Shown: piece by piece, positions 46,189 to 55,106 of the stretch
Numbering within the stretch: position 1 is the first letter of the stretch
Layout: every line of letters starts with the position of its first letter
Notes under the pieces: generated by a model
Seen by the model: only the letters and a program-made list of their open reading frames with translations
Told to the model about the DNA's origin: nothing
Database searches by the model: none
Made by a program: the position numbers and the translations under genes
NCBI RefSeq assembly: GCF_020733635.1
Contig: NZ_JAJFZL010000001.1
Coordinates: 6,820,001-6,884,000 of the forward strand
DNA: 64,000 nucleotides
Reading direction: 5' to 3'
From: Nocardia spumae
GTDB taxonomy: Bacteria > Actinomycetota > Actinomycetes > Mycobacteriales > Mycobacteriaceae

Positions 46189-47504
46189 CGACATTCAAGG
46201 ATTCCCAGCTACCCCCGCTCTCGGAGCTGGGAACCAAGCTCAGCATCGCCGAGATCTTCGAGACGCTCGTCGACGGCGGGGTCCCGATCCGGTTCTCCGC
46301 CTACGATGGCAGCAGCACCGGACCCGATGATTCGAAATTCAGCCTCGAGATCACGACGCCGCGCGGGATCAACTACATCGCCACCGCACCCGGCGATCTC
46401 GGTATGGCGCGCGCCTACATCTCGGGCGATATGGCCGCCGAGGGTGTCCACCCCGGCGATCCGTACGAAATCCTGAAAGCGATGAGCGACTTGAAGTTCC
46501 GGCGCCCGTCGGCGCTGGCGCTGGTCACCATCGCGCGGTCGCTGGGCTGGGATGCGCTCAAGCCCATCGCCCCGCCGCCGCAGGAGACACTGCCGCGCTG
46601 GCGGCGTATCGCGCTCGAGGGTCTGCGGCATTCGAAGAACCGCGACGCCGAGGTGATCCACCACCACTACGACGTATCCAACCGGTTCTACGAATTGGTC
46701 CTCGGCCCGTCGATGACCTACACCTGCGCCTGCTACGCGGACGAGAACCAGACCCTCGAACAGGCCCAGGAGAACAAGTACCGCCTGGTGTTCGAGAAGT
46801 TGAACCTGAAGGCCGGCGATCGGCTGCTCGACATCGGCTGCGGCTGGGGCGGCATGGTTCGCTACGCCGCCCGGCGCGGAGTCGAGGTCATCGGCGCCAC
46901 CCTGTCCAAGGAGCAGGCCGAGTGGGCGCAGGCCAAGATCGTCGAGGAGGGCCTGCAGGAGCTGGCCGAGGTGCGCCACAGCGACTACCGCGACGTGCCC
47001 GAGTCGGGATTCGACGCGCTGTCGTCCATCGGTCTCACCGAGCACATCGGCGTGCAGAACTATCCGGGCTACTTCACCTTCATCCAGAGCAAGCTGCGCG
47101 ACGGCGGGCTGTTCCTGAACCACACCATCACCCGGCCCGACAACTCCCGGACCACCAAGGCGGGCGATTTCATCGATCGCTATGTGTTCCCGGACGGCGA
47201 GTTGATCGGTTCCGGCCGCATCATCAGCGATATCCAGAACGTCGGCCTCGAGGTCCTGCACGAGGAGAACCTGCGCCCGCACTACGCGCTGACGCTGCAC
47301 GAATGGTGTAAGAACCTGGTCGCGAACTGGGACGAGTGCGTCGAGGAGGTCGGTGAGGGCACCGCCAAGGTGTGGGGCCTGTACATGGCCGGCTCCCAGC
47401 TCGGCTTCGAGCGCAACGTGGTGCAGCTGCATCAGGTGCTCGGTATGAAGCTCGGGCCGAAGAAGAGCTGGGACGTACCGCTGCGGCCCTGGTGGAACGC
47501 CTGA
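46185..47504 (+). CDS. bfaB: Cyclopropane-synthase-type lipid methyltransferase (BfaB/TmsB-like)
   Basis: A 439-residue SAM-dependent enzyme of the cyclopropane fatty acid synthase family. The SAM loop is LLDIGCGWGGMVRYAARR near residue 213, and the earlier VIHHHYDVSNRFYELVLGPSMTYTCACY block is the family's lipid/bicarbonate-site signature (read in parts). It methylates the double bond of a phospholipid oleoyl chain; the partner reductase upstream completes the 10-methyl group. The GTG start overlaps the upstream stop (GTGA), so translation is coupled. It corresponds in position to Rv3720. Confidence 0.85.
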   Translation: MTTFKDSQLPPLSELGTKLSIAEIFETLVDGGVPIRFSAYDGSSTGPDDSKFSLEITTPRGINYIATAPGDLGMARAYISGDMAAEGVHPGDPYEILKAMSDLKFRRPSALALVTIARSLGWDALKPIAPPPQETLPRWRRIALEGLRHSKNRDAEVIHHHYDVSNRFYELVLGPSMTYTCACYADENQTLEQAQENKYRLVFEKLNLKAGDRLLDIGCGWGGMVRYAARRGVEVIGATLSKEQAEWAQAKIVEEGLQELAEVRHSDYRDVPESGFDALSSIGLTEHIGVQNYPGYFTFIQSKLRDGGLFLNHTITRPDNSRTTKAGDFIDRYVFPDGELIGSGRIISDIQNVGLEVLHEENLRPHYALTLHEWCKNLVANWDECVEEVGEGTAKVWGLYMAGSQLGFERNVVQLHQVLGMKLGPKKSWDVPLRPWWNA

Positions 47505-47525
47505 TCGCGGGTGTGAGAGCCGGAG

Positions 47526-50500
47526 CTAACGCAACAGGGAGGTGAGAAAGGGCCGGGGAATATCGAACGACCCGGTCCCCTCACCGGCGAGCAGCACATC
47601 GTCGCGTAGTGAGTGCAGCAGCAGGCTCAACTCCGGCCCGGCATCGAGAAGCGGCCTGGTCCAACCCAATCGGGCACATCGGTCCAGGGCCGGCAACAGG
47701 GTGGTGATCGCCTCCCCGTTCCACCCGGCGACCGACAGACATTCGACCAGCAGCAGCGCGGCGTCCAATTCCGCGCGGGGACGGTTCTGTTCGACCATCC
47801 GGCCGTAGAGCGCGCGGGCGCGTTTGACCGCCGACTCGATGCCGTCGGCCGCCGCGCCGGCGCCGTCCATACTCCGGTAGTGGCGCGCCAGCAGCCCTCG
47901 CACCGCCGCCACCTCCTCGGCCTCGGCGGTCAACGCCGCGATTCCGGCCCCGTACCGCAGCACCGGCGACGGACCCGAGATCATCGGCGGATCCTCGAGG
48001 CCGAGCCGCAGGCGTTCGGCCCGGATGTGGGCGGCCATCCGGGGCAGTCTGCGTTCCACCGCCATCCGGGCGCCTTCGTCCAGCCGGTTCCGGGCGGTGT
48101 CGCGATCGCCCAGCGCCGCCTTGACCCGCGCGCCCACCACGAAGGTGGTGATCGTGAAATCCACCGCGCCGATCCGCGCCGGGAGCAGGTGGCTCTGCTC
48201 GAGCAGGCTGTCCGCCGATGCCAGATCACCGCGCCGATAGGTCAGTTCCCCCAGCAGCGCCGCCGAGACCGACACCGCGTGCGACCGCGGCCCGGACCGC
48301 TCCCGGCCGATCTGCCAGGCCTTCTCGAAGCAGCGGGTCGCGGTATCCAGATCGAGCTGTTCATAGGCCACCGCACCGGTATTGAGCAGGCCGAGGACCA
48401 CGCCCAGCGGATCCTTGGACCGGCTGTGATAGGGCGCGGCCCAATCCTGAATGGTCACCGCGCCGTCGAAATCGAAATCGCACAGCCGCACGAAGGACAC
48501 CAGATTCGCCGCGGTGGACACCGTCCAGGCCGGGAGTTCGTCGGGGTGCTCCAGACACGGCAGGACCTTCTCCAGCACGCCGTCGGTCCGATCGCGCGCG
48601 ACCAGATCGGCGGCCGAGAGCACCGCGGCCTCACAGCGCTGCCGGGTGGCATCGGTATCCGAGGGGGAGCTGCGGGCGAGCATATTCGACAAGCGGCCCA
48701 GGGCGGTTCGAGCCGCACCCGACTGCTGCAGATTGATATTGGCTCGGGCCAGCGCCATCAGCAGCTTCGATCGCGATGTCACCTGTTGCACAGGCAGTTT
48801 CGATACAGTGCCGAGCAGGGTCGCGAGCCGGGAGGTGTCGATGAGATCCATCCCCCCGTTCTCGACCAGGTCGACCGCCATCTTCAAATCGGTGGCCGCC
48901 AGCGCGTGGTCGACCGATTTCCGCAGCTGCTGATGCTCGGCGTACCAGCGCGATGCCTTGCGGTGCAGGGACTTCAGCTTCCCCGGATGCACCCGCTCCA
49001 GGCGCGCACGCAGTTGTTCGGCGAACAGCGGCTGGATGCGGAACCAGTCGGGATCGTGGTCGACGCGGGTGACGAAGAGCTCACGCTGCTGGGCCTGTTC
49101 CAGCAGCTGTTCGGCGTCGGGTTCGCCGCTGAGCGCCGCGGCCAGCGGGCCGTTGAGTTTCTCGGCCACCGAGATCGACATCAGGAATTCGAGCATGCGC
49201 GGTTCGATACCGTCGAGAACGTTCTCGGACAGGTACTCCCGGATGGCGTGGTTACCGTCGGACAGATGCGCGATGAGCCGGGCCGGATCCACCGGAGCGC
49301 CGTCGGCGCTGCCACGCAGCGACAGACTCACCAGCTGAATCGCCGCGGGCCAGCCGTCGGTGGCGGAGTGGATCTGCGCCACCTGATCCTCGGTGAGCTG
49401 AAAGTCGTTGCGGTCCAGCAGGATCTGACGCGTCTCCGCCGGGGTCAGCCGGAGTTCGTGACTTCCGATCTCGACCAGTTCGTCACGCACCCGCATCCGG
49501 CTCAGCGGAAGCCCGGCCTGTTCCCGGGTGGTGACGACGAACCGCAGATGGTGACATCCGTTGTCCAGCAGGGCATCCATGACCCGGCGGGCGCCGTCGT
49601 CGCTGACCCGGTCCCAATCCTCGACCACCACCACGATGGTGTCGCCGGCGCTGTGGATCTCGTCGATCAGAGTGGTGGTCGCGTACGACACCGACTCGGC
49701 CGGGCGCTCCTCGAGCATCTCCTCGAGCCCGGCGCCGATATTCGGGGCGACCCGCCGGATGGCCTGGATCAGGTGGGCCAGGAACCAGACCTCGTTGTCG
49801 TCGTCGTGATCGATGCCGATCCACGCCACCGCGATACCCCGGCCGGTGAGCTCGGCACGCCACTGCGCGGCGATCGTACTCTTGCCGAACCCCGCCGGGC
49901 CGTGGATCACCGCGAGCTTGCGCCGCCCGCCCGCCCGCAACGTATCCAGCAGTCGCGGTCGTGAGACGGGTTCGCGGGTCGGGGTCGACGGGCGGAATTT
50001 CGTTGCGGCAGTAGGCGGTAACGTCGGGGGCGCCCCGGTCCCGGTGGGTGCCCCCGGGGCGCGCAGCGCGGAGGGAGCGAGAATCGAGCGACTGCGCCGC
50101 GACGTCATCGGATAGGCGGTGGACGGGGTGACCACCGCATGTTCCTCGGAGGCGCCGTCCCCGTCCAGCAGCGCCATATCGTCGGGGGCCTCGCCGTGCG
50201 CGATCTGCACCGCCCGCAACGCGTCACCGAATTCCAGGGCCGACGCCGGACGATCCGCGGGCTCGGGGGCCATGGCGCTCTCGATCACCGCCGCGACATC
50301 GGCGGGTATGTCCTGTTCGCGCAGATCGGGCACCGGCTGGGTGGTGATGCGCAGGAATTGCGCGACGACCCGTTCGCCGGATCGGCGTTCGAAGGCGGCA
50401 TGCCCGGTGATCAGCGCGAACAGTGTCGCGCCCAGGCCGTACACATCCGAGCGCACGGTCGGTTCCTCACCCTTGAGCACCTCGGGTGCGGTGAACGCCG

Positions 50501-51155
50501 GTGAGCCGGTGATCATGCTGGTGGAGGTCTGGAATCCACCGGGGATCCGGGCGATTCCGAAGTCGGTCAGTTGCGGTTCGCCGTAGCGGTTGAGCAGCAC
50601 ATTCGCCGGTTTCACGTCACGGTGCAGCACGTGGACGCGATGCGCGCTCTCGATCGCCCCGGCCAGTTTCACGCCGACACGCAGCGATTCCGACCAGCTC
50701 AGCGGGCCGTGATCGCGGATCAGCTGTTCCAGCGAACCGTGGGTGGCATACGGCATGACGATGAACGGCAGACCGCTCGGCGTGACGTCGACCTGCAGCA
50801 CATCGACGATATTGGGGTGACCGGACAGCCGGCCCATCGCATGTTCCTCGCGCAGGAACCGCTCGCGGCTCTCCTCATCGATCTCCGAGGACAGCACCTT
50901 GACGGCGACGGTGCGTTCCAGGGCGCGCTGGGCACAGCGGTACACCACGCCGAAGCCACCCCGGCCGATCTCCTCGGCGTCGAACAACCCCATCGCCTCG
51001 AGTTCGTCGGCGATACGAATCGGTTGGTAGCGCGCGGTATTGGCCCCCGCCTCCTCCTCCTGCTGCGCCTCCTCCGACTCGGCCCCCTCGGGTACCGGCT
51101 TCGAGTCCGCCGCGGGATTGTCGGCGCTGCGGACCTTGCCCGTCTGTGGGTTCAT
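47526..51155 (-). CDS. pknK: PknK-type Ser/Thr kinase with MalT/STAND ATPase module
   Basis: A 1209-residue fusion. The kinase domain (about 58-320) has the Gly loop EIGRGGFGVVYRC, Lys86, the HRDVKPANVLL catalytic loop (178-188) and DFG (198-200). After a Pro/Thr linker comes a STAND ATPase with Walker A GPAGFGKS (419-426) and then about 700 residues of helical repeats, as in MalT and AfsR-type regulators. I see no terminal LuxR HTH. M. tuberculosis PknK (1110 residues) has this layout and controls transcription and growth adaptation. ATG 51155 follows AGGTGG. No membrane segment is visible. Convergent with the bfaAB pair. Confidence 0.9.
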   Translation of the reverse strand: MNPQTGKVRSADNPAADSKPVPEGAESEEAQQEEEAGANTARYQPIRIADELEAMGLFDAEEIGRGGFGVVYRCAQRALERTVAVKVLSSEIDEESRERFLREEHAMGRLSGHPNIVDVLQVDVTPSGLPFIVMPYATHGSLEQLIRDHGPLSWSESLRVGVKLAGAIESAHRVHVLHRDVKPANVLLNRYGEPQLTDFGIARIPGGFQTSTSMITGSPAFTAPEVLKGEEPTVRSDVYGLGATLFALITGHAAFERRSGERVVAQFLRITTQPVPDLREQDIPADVAAVIESAMAPEPADRPASALEFGDALRAVQIAHGEAPDDMALLDGDGASEEHAVVTPSTAYPMTSRRSRSILAPSALRAPGAPTGTGAPPTLPPTAATKFRPSTPTREPVSRPRLLDTLRAGGRRKLAVIHGPAGFGKSTIAAQWRAELTGRGIAVAWIGIDHDDDNEVWFLAHLIQAIRRVAPNIGAGLEEMLEERPAESVSYATTTLIDEIHSAGDTIVVVVEDWDRVSDDGARRVMDALLDNGCHHLRFVVTTREQAGLPLSRMRVRDELVEIGSHELRLTPAETRQILLDRNDFQLTEDQVAQIHSATDGWPAAIQLVSLSLRGSADGAPVDPARLIAHLSDGNHAIREYLSENVLDGIEPRMLEFLMSISVAEKLNGPLAAALSGEPDAEQLLEQAQQRELFVTRVDHDPDWFRIQPLFAEQLRARLERVHPGKLKSLHRKASRWYAEHQQLRKSVDHALAATDLKMAVDLVENGGMDLIDTSRLATLLGTVSKLPVQQVTSRSKLLMALARANINLQQSGAARTALGRLSNMLARSSPSDTDATRQRCEAAVLSAADLVARDRTDGVLEKVLPCLEHPDELPAWTVSTAANLVSFVRLCDFDFDGAVTIQDWAAPYHSRSKDPLGVVLGLLNTGAVAYEQLDLDTATRCFEKAWQIGRERSGPRSHAVSVSAALLGELTYRRGDLASADSLLEQSHLLPARIGAVDFTITTFVVGARVKAALGDRDTARNRLDEGARMAVERRLPRMAAHIRAERLRLGLEDPPMISGPSPVLRYGAGIAALTAEAEEVAAVRGLLARHYRSMDGAGAAADGIESAVKRARALYGRMVEQNRPRAELDAALLLVECLSVAGWNGEAITTLLPALDRCARLGWTRPLLDAGPELSLLLHSLRDDVLLAGEGTGSFDIPRPFLTSLLR

Positions 51156-51291
51156 ATAGCCACCTCGAACGTTCCGCCCTGATTCCAACGTAGCGCGGTC
51201 GATGGGCATGGGGACACAGTTCGGCGGGCTTCGATTCGGGACCGTTGTCCGGGCATCGCACCGTCGCAGGTCGTAGCGCCGAAACGCCGAA

Positions 51292-51322
51292 GACCCGGAT
51301 CACGCGGGGCGTGATCCGGGTC
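51292..51322 (-). terminator. Terminator of the fadA-fadB operon
   Basis: GACCCGGATCACG (51292-51304) pairs perfectly with CGTGATCCGGGTC (51310-51322), a 13-bp stem with a CGGGG loop, 41 nt past the fadB stop on the minus strand. Confidence 0.82.
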
Positions 51323-51363
51323 GCGGCAGCGGATCTCAGCGGTCTGTCACCGCGGCGAGAACC

Positions 51364-53526
51364 TTACTTGCGCAGCGAGGCCGGCACCTCGAAACGCTCG
51401 CCGAACTTCGCGGCCAGCTCGTCGGCACGGGCGACGAAACCCTCCTTGCCGCCGGGGTAGCCGACGATGAACTGGTGCACACCACCGGTCCAGGCCGGGT
51501 AGCCGATACCGAAGATCGAGCCGATGTTCGCGTCGGCGGTGCTGGTCAGCACGCCCTCGTCGAAGCACTTCTGGGTCTCGATGGCCTCGATGAACAGCAT
51601 GCGGTCCTTCAGATCCTGCAGTGTGACGCCCTCGGGCAGCTCACGGCTGGAGTTGAAGGTGCTGCGCAGGTCCTCCCACAGGCCGGCGGTCTTGCCGTCG
51701 ACGTAGTTGTAGAAGCCCGCACCGTGCAGCTTGCCCTTGCGATCGAACTTGTCGATCATCGTCTCGACCACGCGGCCCGAAGCCAGCGAGGACTCGGAGA
51801 TCTTGATGCCGTCCTTCTCGGCGGCCTCCTTGGTCTCCTTGAAGATCTTCTGCATGGTCTCGAAGTTGAGCTCGTCGCTCAGCTTCAGCGGCGCGGCCGG
51901 GTAGCCCGCCTGCAGACCGGCCTGCTCGATGGTCTGCGGGTCGATGTTCTCCTCGAGCATCATGATGGCCTCGTTGATGAACGTGCCGATGACGCGTGAG
52001 GTGAAGAAGCCGCGGCTGTCGTTGACCACGATCGGGGTCTTGCGGATCGCGAGGGTGTAGTCGTACACCCGGGCCAGCGCCTCGTCCGAGGTCTTCTCAC
52101 CACGGATGATCTCCACCAGCGGCATCTTGTCGACCGGGGAGAAGAAGTGGATACCGATGAAGTCCTCGGCCCGCTTCACACCGTTGGCCAGCAGGGTGAT
52201 GGGCAAGGTGGAGGTGTTGGAGCCCAGCAGCGCGTCGGCGTCGACGACGTCCTCGATCTCACCGAAGACCTTGGCCTTCAGGTCGGGGTTCTCGAAGACG
52301 GCCTCGATGACGAAGTCCACACCGGCCAGATCCTGCGGATCGGCGGTCGGGTGGATGCGGTCCAGCAGCGCCTTGGACTTCTCCTCGGTGGTCTTGCCAC
52401 GCGAGAGCGCCTTCTCCTCGAGCTTGACCGAGTAGTCCTTACCGCGGTCGGCGTTCTCCTGGGAGACGTCCTTGAGCACGACCTCGAAACCGGCCTTGGC
52501 CGAAACGTAGGCGATGCCCGCGCCCATCATGCCGGCGCCGAGCACGCCGACCTTCTTGATCTCGCGCTTGGGCACATCCTTGGGACGGGAGCCGCCGTTG
52601 TTGATGTGCTGCAGGTCGAAGAAGAACGCCTGGATCATGTTCTTCGCGACCGGGCCGGTCAGCAGGGAGACGAAGTACCGCGACTCGATGAGCGAGGCGT
52701 TGTCGAAGTCGACCTGCGCACCCTCGACCGCGGCGGCCATGATGGCACGCGGAGCCGGCATGTTCTGGCCCTTGGTCTGCTTGCGCAGGTTGGCCGGGAA
52801 CGCCGGGAGGTTGGCGGCCAGCGCCGGGCTCGACGGCGAGCCGCCCGGGATCTTGTAGCCCTTGCGGTCCCACGGCTGGACGGCGGCGTTGGCATCATCC
52901 TTGTTGGCCTTGATCCACGCCTTGGCGGCCGGGACGAGCTCCTCGACGCTGCCGACGACCTCGTTGACCAGGCCCTTGGCCTTGGCTTTCTGCGCGTTGA
53001 ACTTGTTGCCCTGCAGCAGCACGCTCATCAGGCCGTCGGCGATGCCGAGCATGCGGGTGATGCGGGTGACACCGCCACCGGCCGGGAGCAGGCCGAGCGA
53101 GACCTCGGGCAGACCGATCTGTACGCCCTTGACGTCGGCGGCGATGCGGTAATGGGTGGCCAGCGCGATCTCCAGGCCACCGCCGAGCGCGGCGCCGTTG
53201 ATGGCGGCCACGACCGGCTTGCCCAGGGTCTCCAGCTGACGCAGGTCGGCCTTGATGCTGGTGAGCTCTTCCATGATGTCCGGAGCGTTCTCCGGGGTGG
53301 TCTTCATCATGTTCTTGAGGTCACCGCCGGCGAAGAAGGTCTTCTTCGCGGAGGTGATGACGACACCGGTGATGTCGTCGGCCTCGGCCACCAGGCGCTC
53401 GACCGTCGCGTGCATCGAGCTCTTGTAGAGCTCGTTCATCGTGTTGGCGCCCTGGTTCGGGTCGTCCATGGTCAGCACGACGATGCCGTCGGCATCCTTT
53501 TCCCAGCCGATCATGTTCTCTGTCAT
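51364..53526 (-). CDS. fadB: Fatty-acid oxidation complex alpha: enoyl-CoA hydratase/3-hydroxyacyl-CoA dehydrogenase
   Basis: A 720-residue bifunctional enzyme. Residues 1-190 are a crotonase domain with NGAALGGGLEIALATHYRIA and the oxyanion-loop segment TFFAGGDLKNM. From about 325 the NAD-binding GVLGAGMMGAGIAYVSAKAG opens the hydroxyacyl-CoA dehydrogenase part, with GSNTSTLPITLL and HFFSPVDKMPLVEII holding catalytic residues. It hydrates enoyl-CoA and oxidises 3-hydroxyacyl-CoA in beta-oxidation. It follows fadA by 36 nt on the same strand. ATG 53526 is preceded by GGAGAA. Orthologous in order to the Rv0859-Rv0860 pair. Confidence 0.95.
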   Translation of the reverse strand: MTENMIGWEKDADGIVVLTMDDPNQGANTMNELYKSSMHATVERLVAEADDITGVVITSAKKTFFAGGDLKNMMKTTPENAPDIMEELTSIKADLRQLETLGKPVVAAINGAALGGGLEIALATHYRIAADVKGVQIGLPEVSLGLLPAGGGVTRITRMLGIADGLMSVLLQGNKFNAQKAKAKGLVNEVVGSVEELVPAAKAWIKANKDDANAAVQPWDRKGYKIPGGSPSSPALAANLPAFPANLRKQTKGQNMPAPRAIMAAAVEGAQVDFDNASLIESRYFVSLLTGPVAKNMIQAFFFDLQHINNGGSRPKDVPKREIKKVGVLGAGMMGAGIAYVSAKAGFEVVLKDVSQENADRGKDYSVKLEEKALSRGKTTEEKSKALLDRIHPTADPQDLAGVDFVIEAVFENPDLKAKVFGEIEDVVDADALLGSNTSTLPITLLANGVKRAEDFIGIHFFSPVDKMPLVEIIRGEKTSDEALARVYDYTLAIRKTPIVVNDSRGFFTSRVIGTFINEAIMMLEENIDPQTIEQAGLQAGYPAAPLKLSDELNFETMQKIFKETKEAAEKDGIKISESSLASGRVVETMIDKFDRKGKLHGAGFYNYVDGKTAGLWEDLRSTFNSSRELPEGVTLQDLKDRMLFIEAIETQKCFDEGVLTSTADANIGSIFGIGYPAWTGGVHQFIVGYPGGKEGFVARADELAAKFGERFEVPASLRK

Positions 53527-53562
53527 AGTTTTTCGTTCTCCTGGAGAATTAGATTGGCGGGA

Positions 53563-54774
53563 TCAGACGCGCTCGATGATGGTGGCAACACCCATGCCGC
53601 CGCCGATGCAGAGGGTCACCAGCGCGTAGCGGGCGTTGCGACGCTCCAGCTCGTCGACCATGGTGCCGGTGATCATGGCGCCGGTGGCGCCCAGCGGGTG
53701 GCCCATCGCGATGGCGCCGCCGTTGACGTTCAGCTTCTCGTCCGGGATCTTCAGATCCTTCTGGAACTTCAGCGCGACCGAGGCGAACGCCTCGTTGATC
53801 TCGAACAGGTCGATGTCGTCGACCGACAGACCGGCCTTGGCCAGCGCCTTGTGCGCGGCGGGGGTCGGACCGGTGAGCATGATGGTGGCGTCGGCGCCGC
53901 TGGTCGCGGTGGAGACGATGCGGGCACGCGGGGTCAGGCCCGAGGCCTTACCGGCCTCTTCGGTGCCGACCAGCACGAGCGCGGCACCGTCGACGATGCC
54001 GGAGCTGTTGCCGCCGTGGTGCACGTGGTCGATCTGCTCGATGTAGTGGAACTTCTGCAGCGCGACGGCGTCGAAGCCACCCATCTCACCGATGCCGGCG
54101 AACGAGGGCTTCAGCTTGCCCAGATCCGCGACGGTGGTGCCGGGACGCATGTGCTCGTCCTGATCGAGCACGGTCAGGCCGTTGATGTCCTTGACCGGGA
54201 CGACGGACTTGGCGAAGTAACCGCCGGACCAGGCCTGCGCGGCCAGTTCCTGCGAGCGCACGGCGAAAGCGTCGACATCCTCGCGGGAGAAGCCCTCGAT
54301 GGTGGCGATCAGGTCGGCGCCGATGCCCTGGGGAGCGATGTAGAGGTCGAAGCTGGTGGCCGGGTCGGCGAACAGCGCACCGCCGTCGGAGCCCATCGGC
54401 ACGCGCGACATGGACTCGACGCCACCGGCGATGACCAGGTCGTCGAAGCCGGAGCGAACCTTCTGGGCGGCCATGTTGACGGCCTCGAGGCCGGAGGCGC
54501 AGAAGCGGTTGATCTGCACGCCACCGACGGTGTCGGGCAGGCCGGCGGTCAGCACCGTGGTACGGGCGATATCGGCACCCTGGTCACCGATCGGCGAGAC
54601 GACACCGAGGATGATGTCGGAGATGCGATCCTCGTCGAGGTTCGGGAAGCGGTTGCGCAGCTCCTGGACCAGACCGGTCGTCAGATCGATCGGCTTGACC
54701 GAGTGCAGCGAGCCCTTCTTGTTGCGGCCACGCGGAGTGCGGATGGCCTCGAAAATGTAGGCCTCTGTGGTCAT
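53563..54774 (-). CDS. fadA: Acetyl-CoA acyltransferase (3-ketoacyl-CoA thiolase)
   Basis: A 403-residue thiolase. The acyl-accepting Cys92 lies in [17 protein letters not shown], His359 in [15 protein letters not shown] and the second catalytic Cys389 in [10 protein letters not shown]. It cleaves 3-ketoacyl-CoA, the last step of beta-oxidation, and forms the trifunctional complex with FadB encoded 36 nt downstream. ATG 54774 has an AAGGAAGG site. The 332-nt upstream gap carries two palindromes that may bind a fatty-acid regulator. Confidence 0.95.
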   Translation of the reverse strand: MTTEAYIFEAIRTPRGRNKKGSLHSVKPIDLTTGLVQELRNRFPNLDEDRISDIILGVVSPIGDQGADIARTTVLTAGLPDTVGGVQINRFCASGLEAVNMAAQKVRSGFDDLVIAGGVESMSRVPMGSDGGALFADPATSFDLYIAPQGIGADLIATIEGFSREDVDAFAVRSQELAAQAWSGGYFAKSVVPVKDINGLTVLDQDEHMRPGTTVADLGKLKPSFAGIGEMGGFDAVALQKFHYIEQIDHVHHGGNSSGIVDGAALVLVGTEEAGKASGLTPRARIVSTATSGADATIMLTGPTPAAHKALAKAGLSVDDIDLFEINEAFASVALKFQKDLKIPDEKLNVNGGAIAMGHPLGATGAMITGTMVDELERRNARYALVTLCIGGGMGVATIIERV

Positions 54775-55106
54775 ATCGGAGTGTTTCCTTCCTTAAAGGT
54801 GCCGACCGGCCATCCGACCGACCGTGTTCGATCCCGGCGAGTCACCCGCGCCACGACGCCACCGACGCCACGACACGACAGGCCCACCACACCGGCGATC
54901 CGGGAGGTCACACACGGTTCCCTCCACAGGCCCGCCGAGCGCATAACGCTGTACAAACGCCGACACGCGTCGACCTACGAGGCTCCGGGACGCCCCTATG
55001 CCTGGGCATACCATAGAACCTCGTAGCACCGACGCTGACGACCACCCGTTCATAGTACAGCGGGATGCGAACTCCGGTTAACTTAACGTATTCCGCCAGG
55101 TGGCTG
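54775..55106. other. fadA upstream region with two palindromes
   Basis: This 332-nt gap between the dnaX 3' end and fadA holds TATGCC-TG-GGCATA (54997-55010), a perfect 14-bp dyad, and GTTAA-C-TTAAC (55077-55087), a perfect 11-bp dyad in an AT-rich patch. Either could be an operator for the fad operon. I see no gene or dnaX terminator here. Confidence 0.5.

Noticed and set aside
47613..49964. A 783-codon plus-strand frame opposite pknK
   Set aside because: Composition (Arg/Gln/Gly/His runs) marks it as a shadow of the kinase gene.
52147..55026. A 959-codon plus-strand frame opposite fadB and fadA
   Set aside because: The length reflects codon bias of the two highly conserved minus-strand genes. 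It has no ribosome site or domain of its own.
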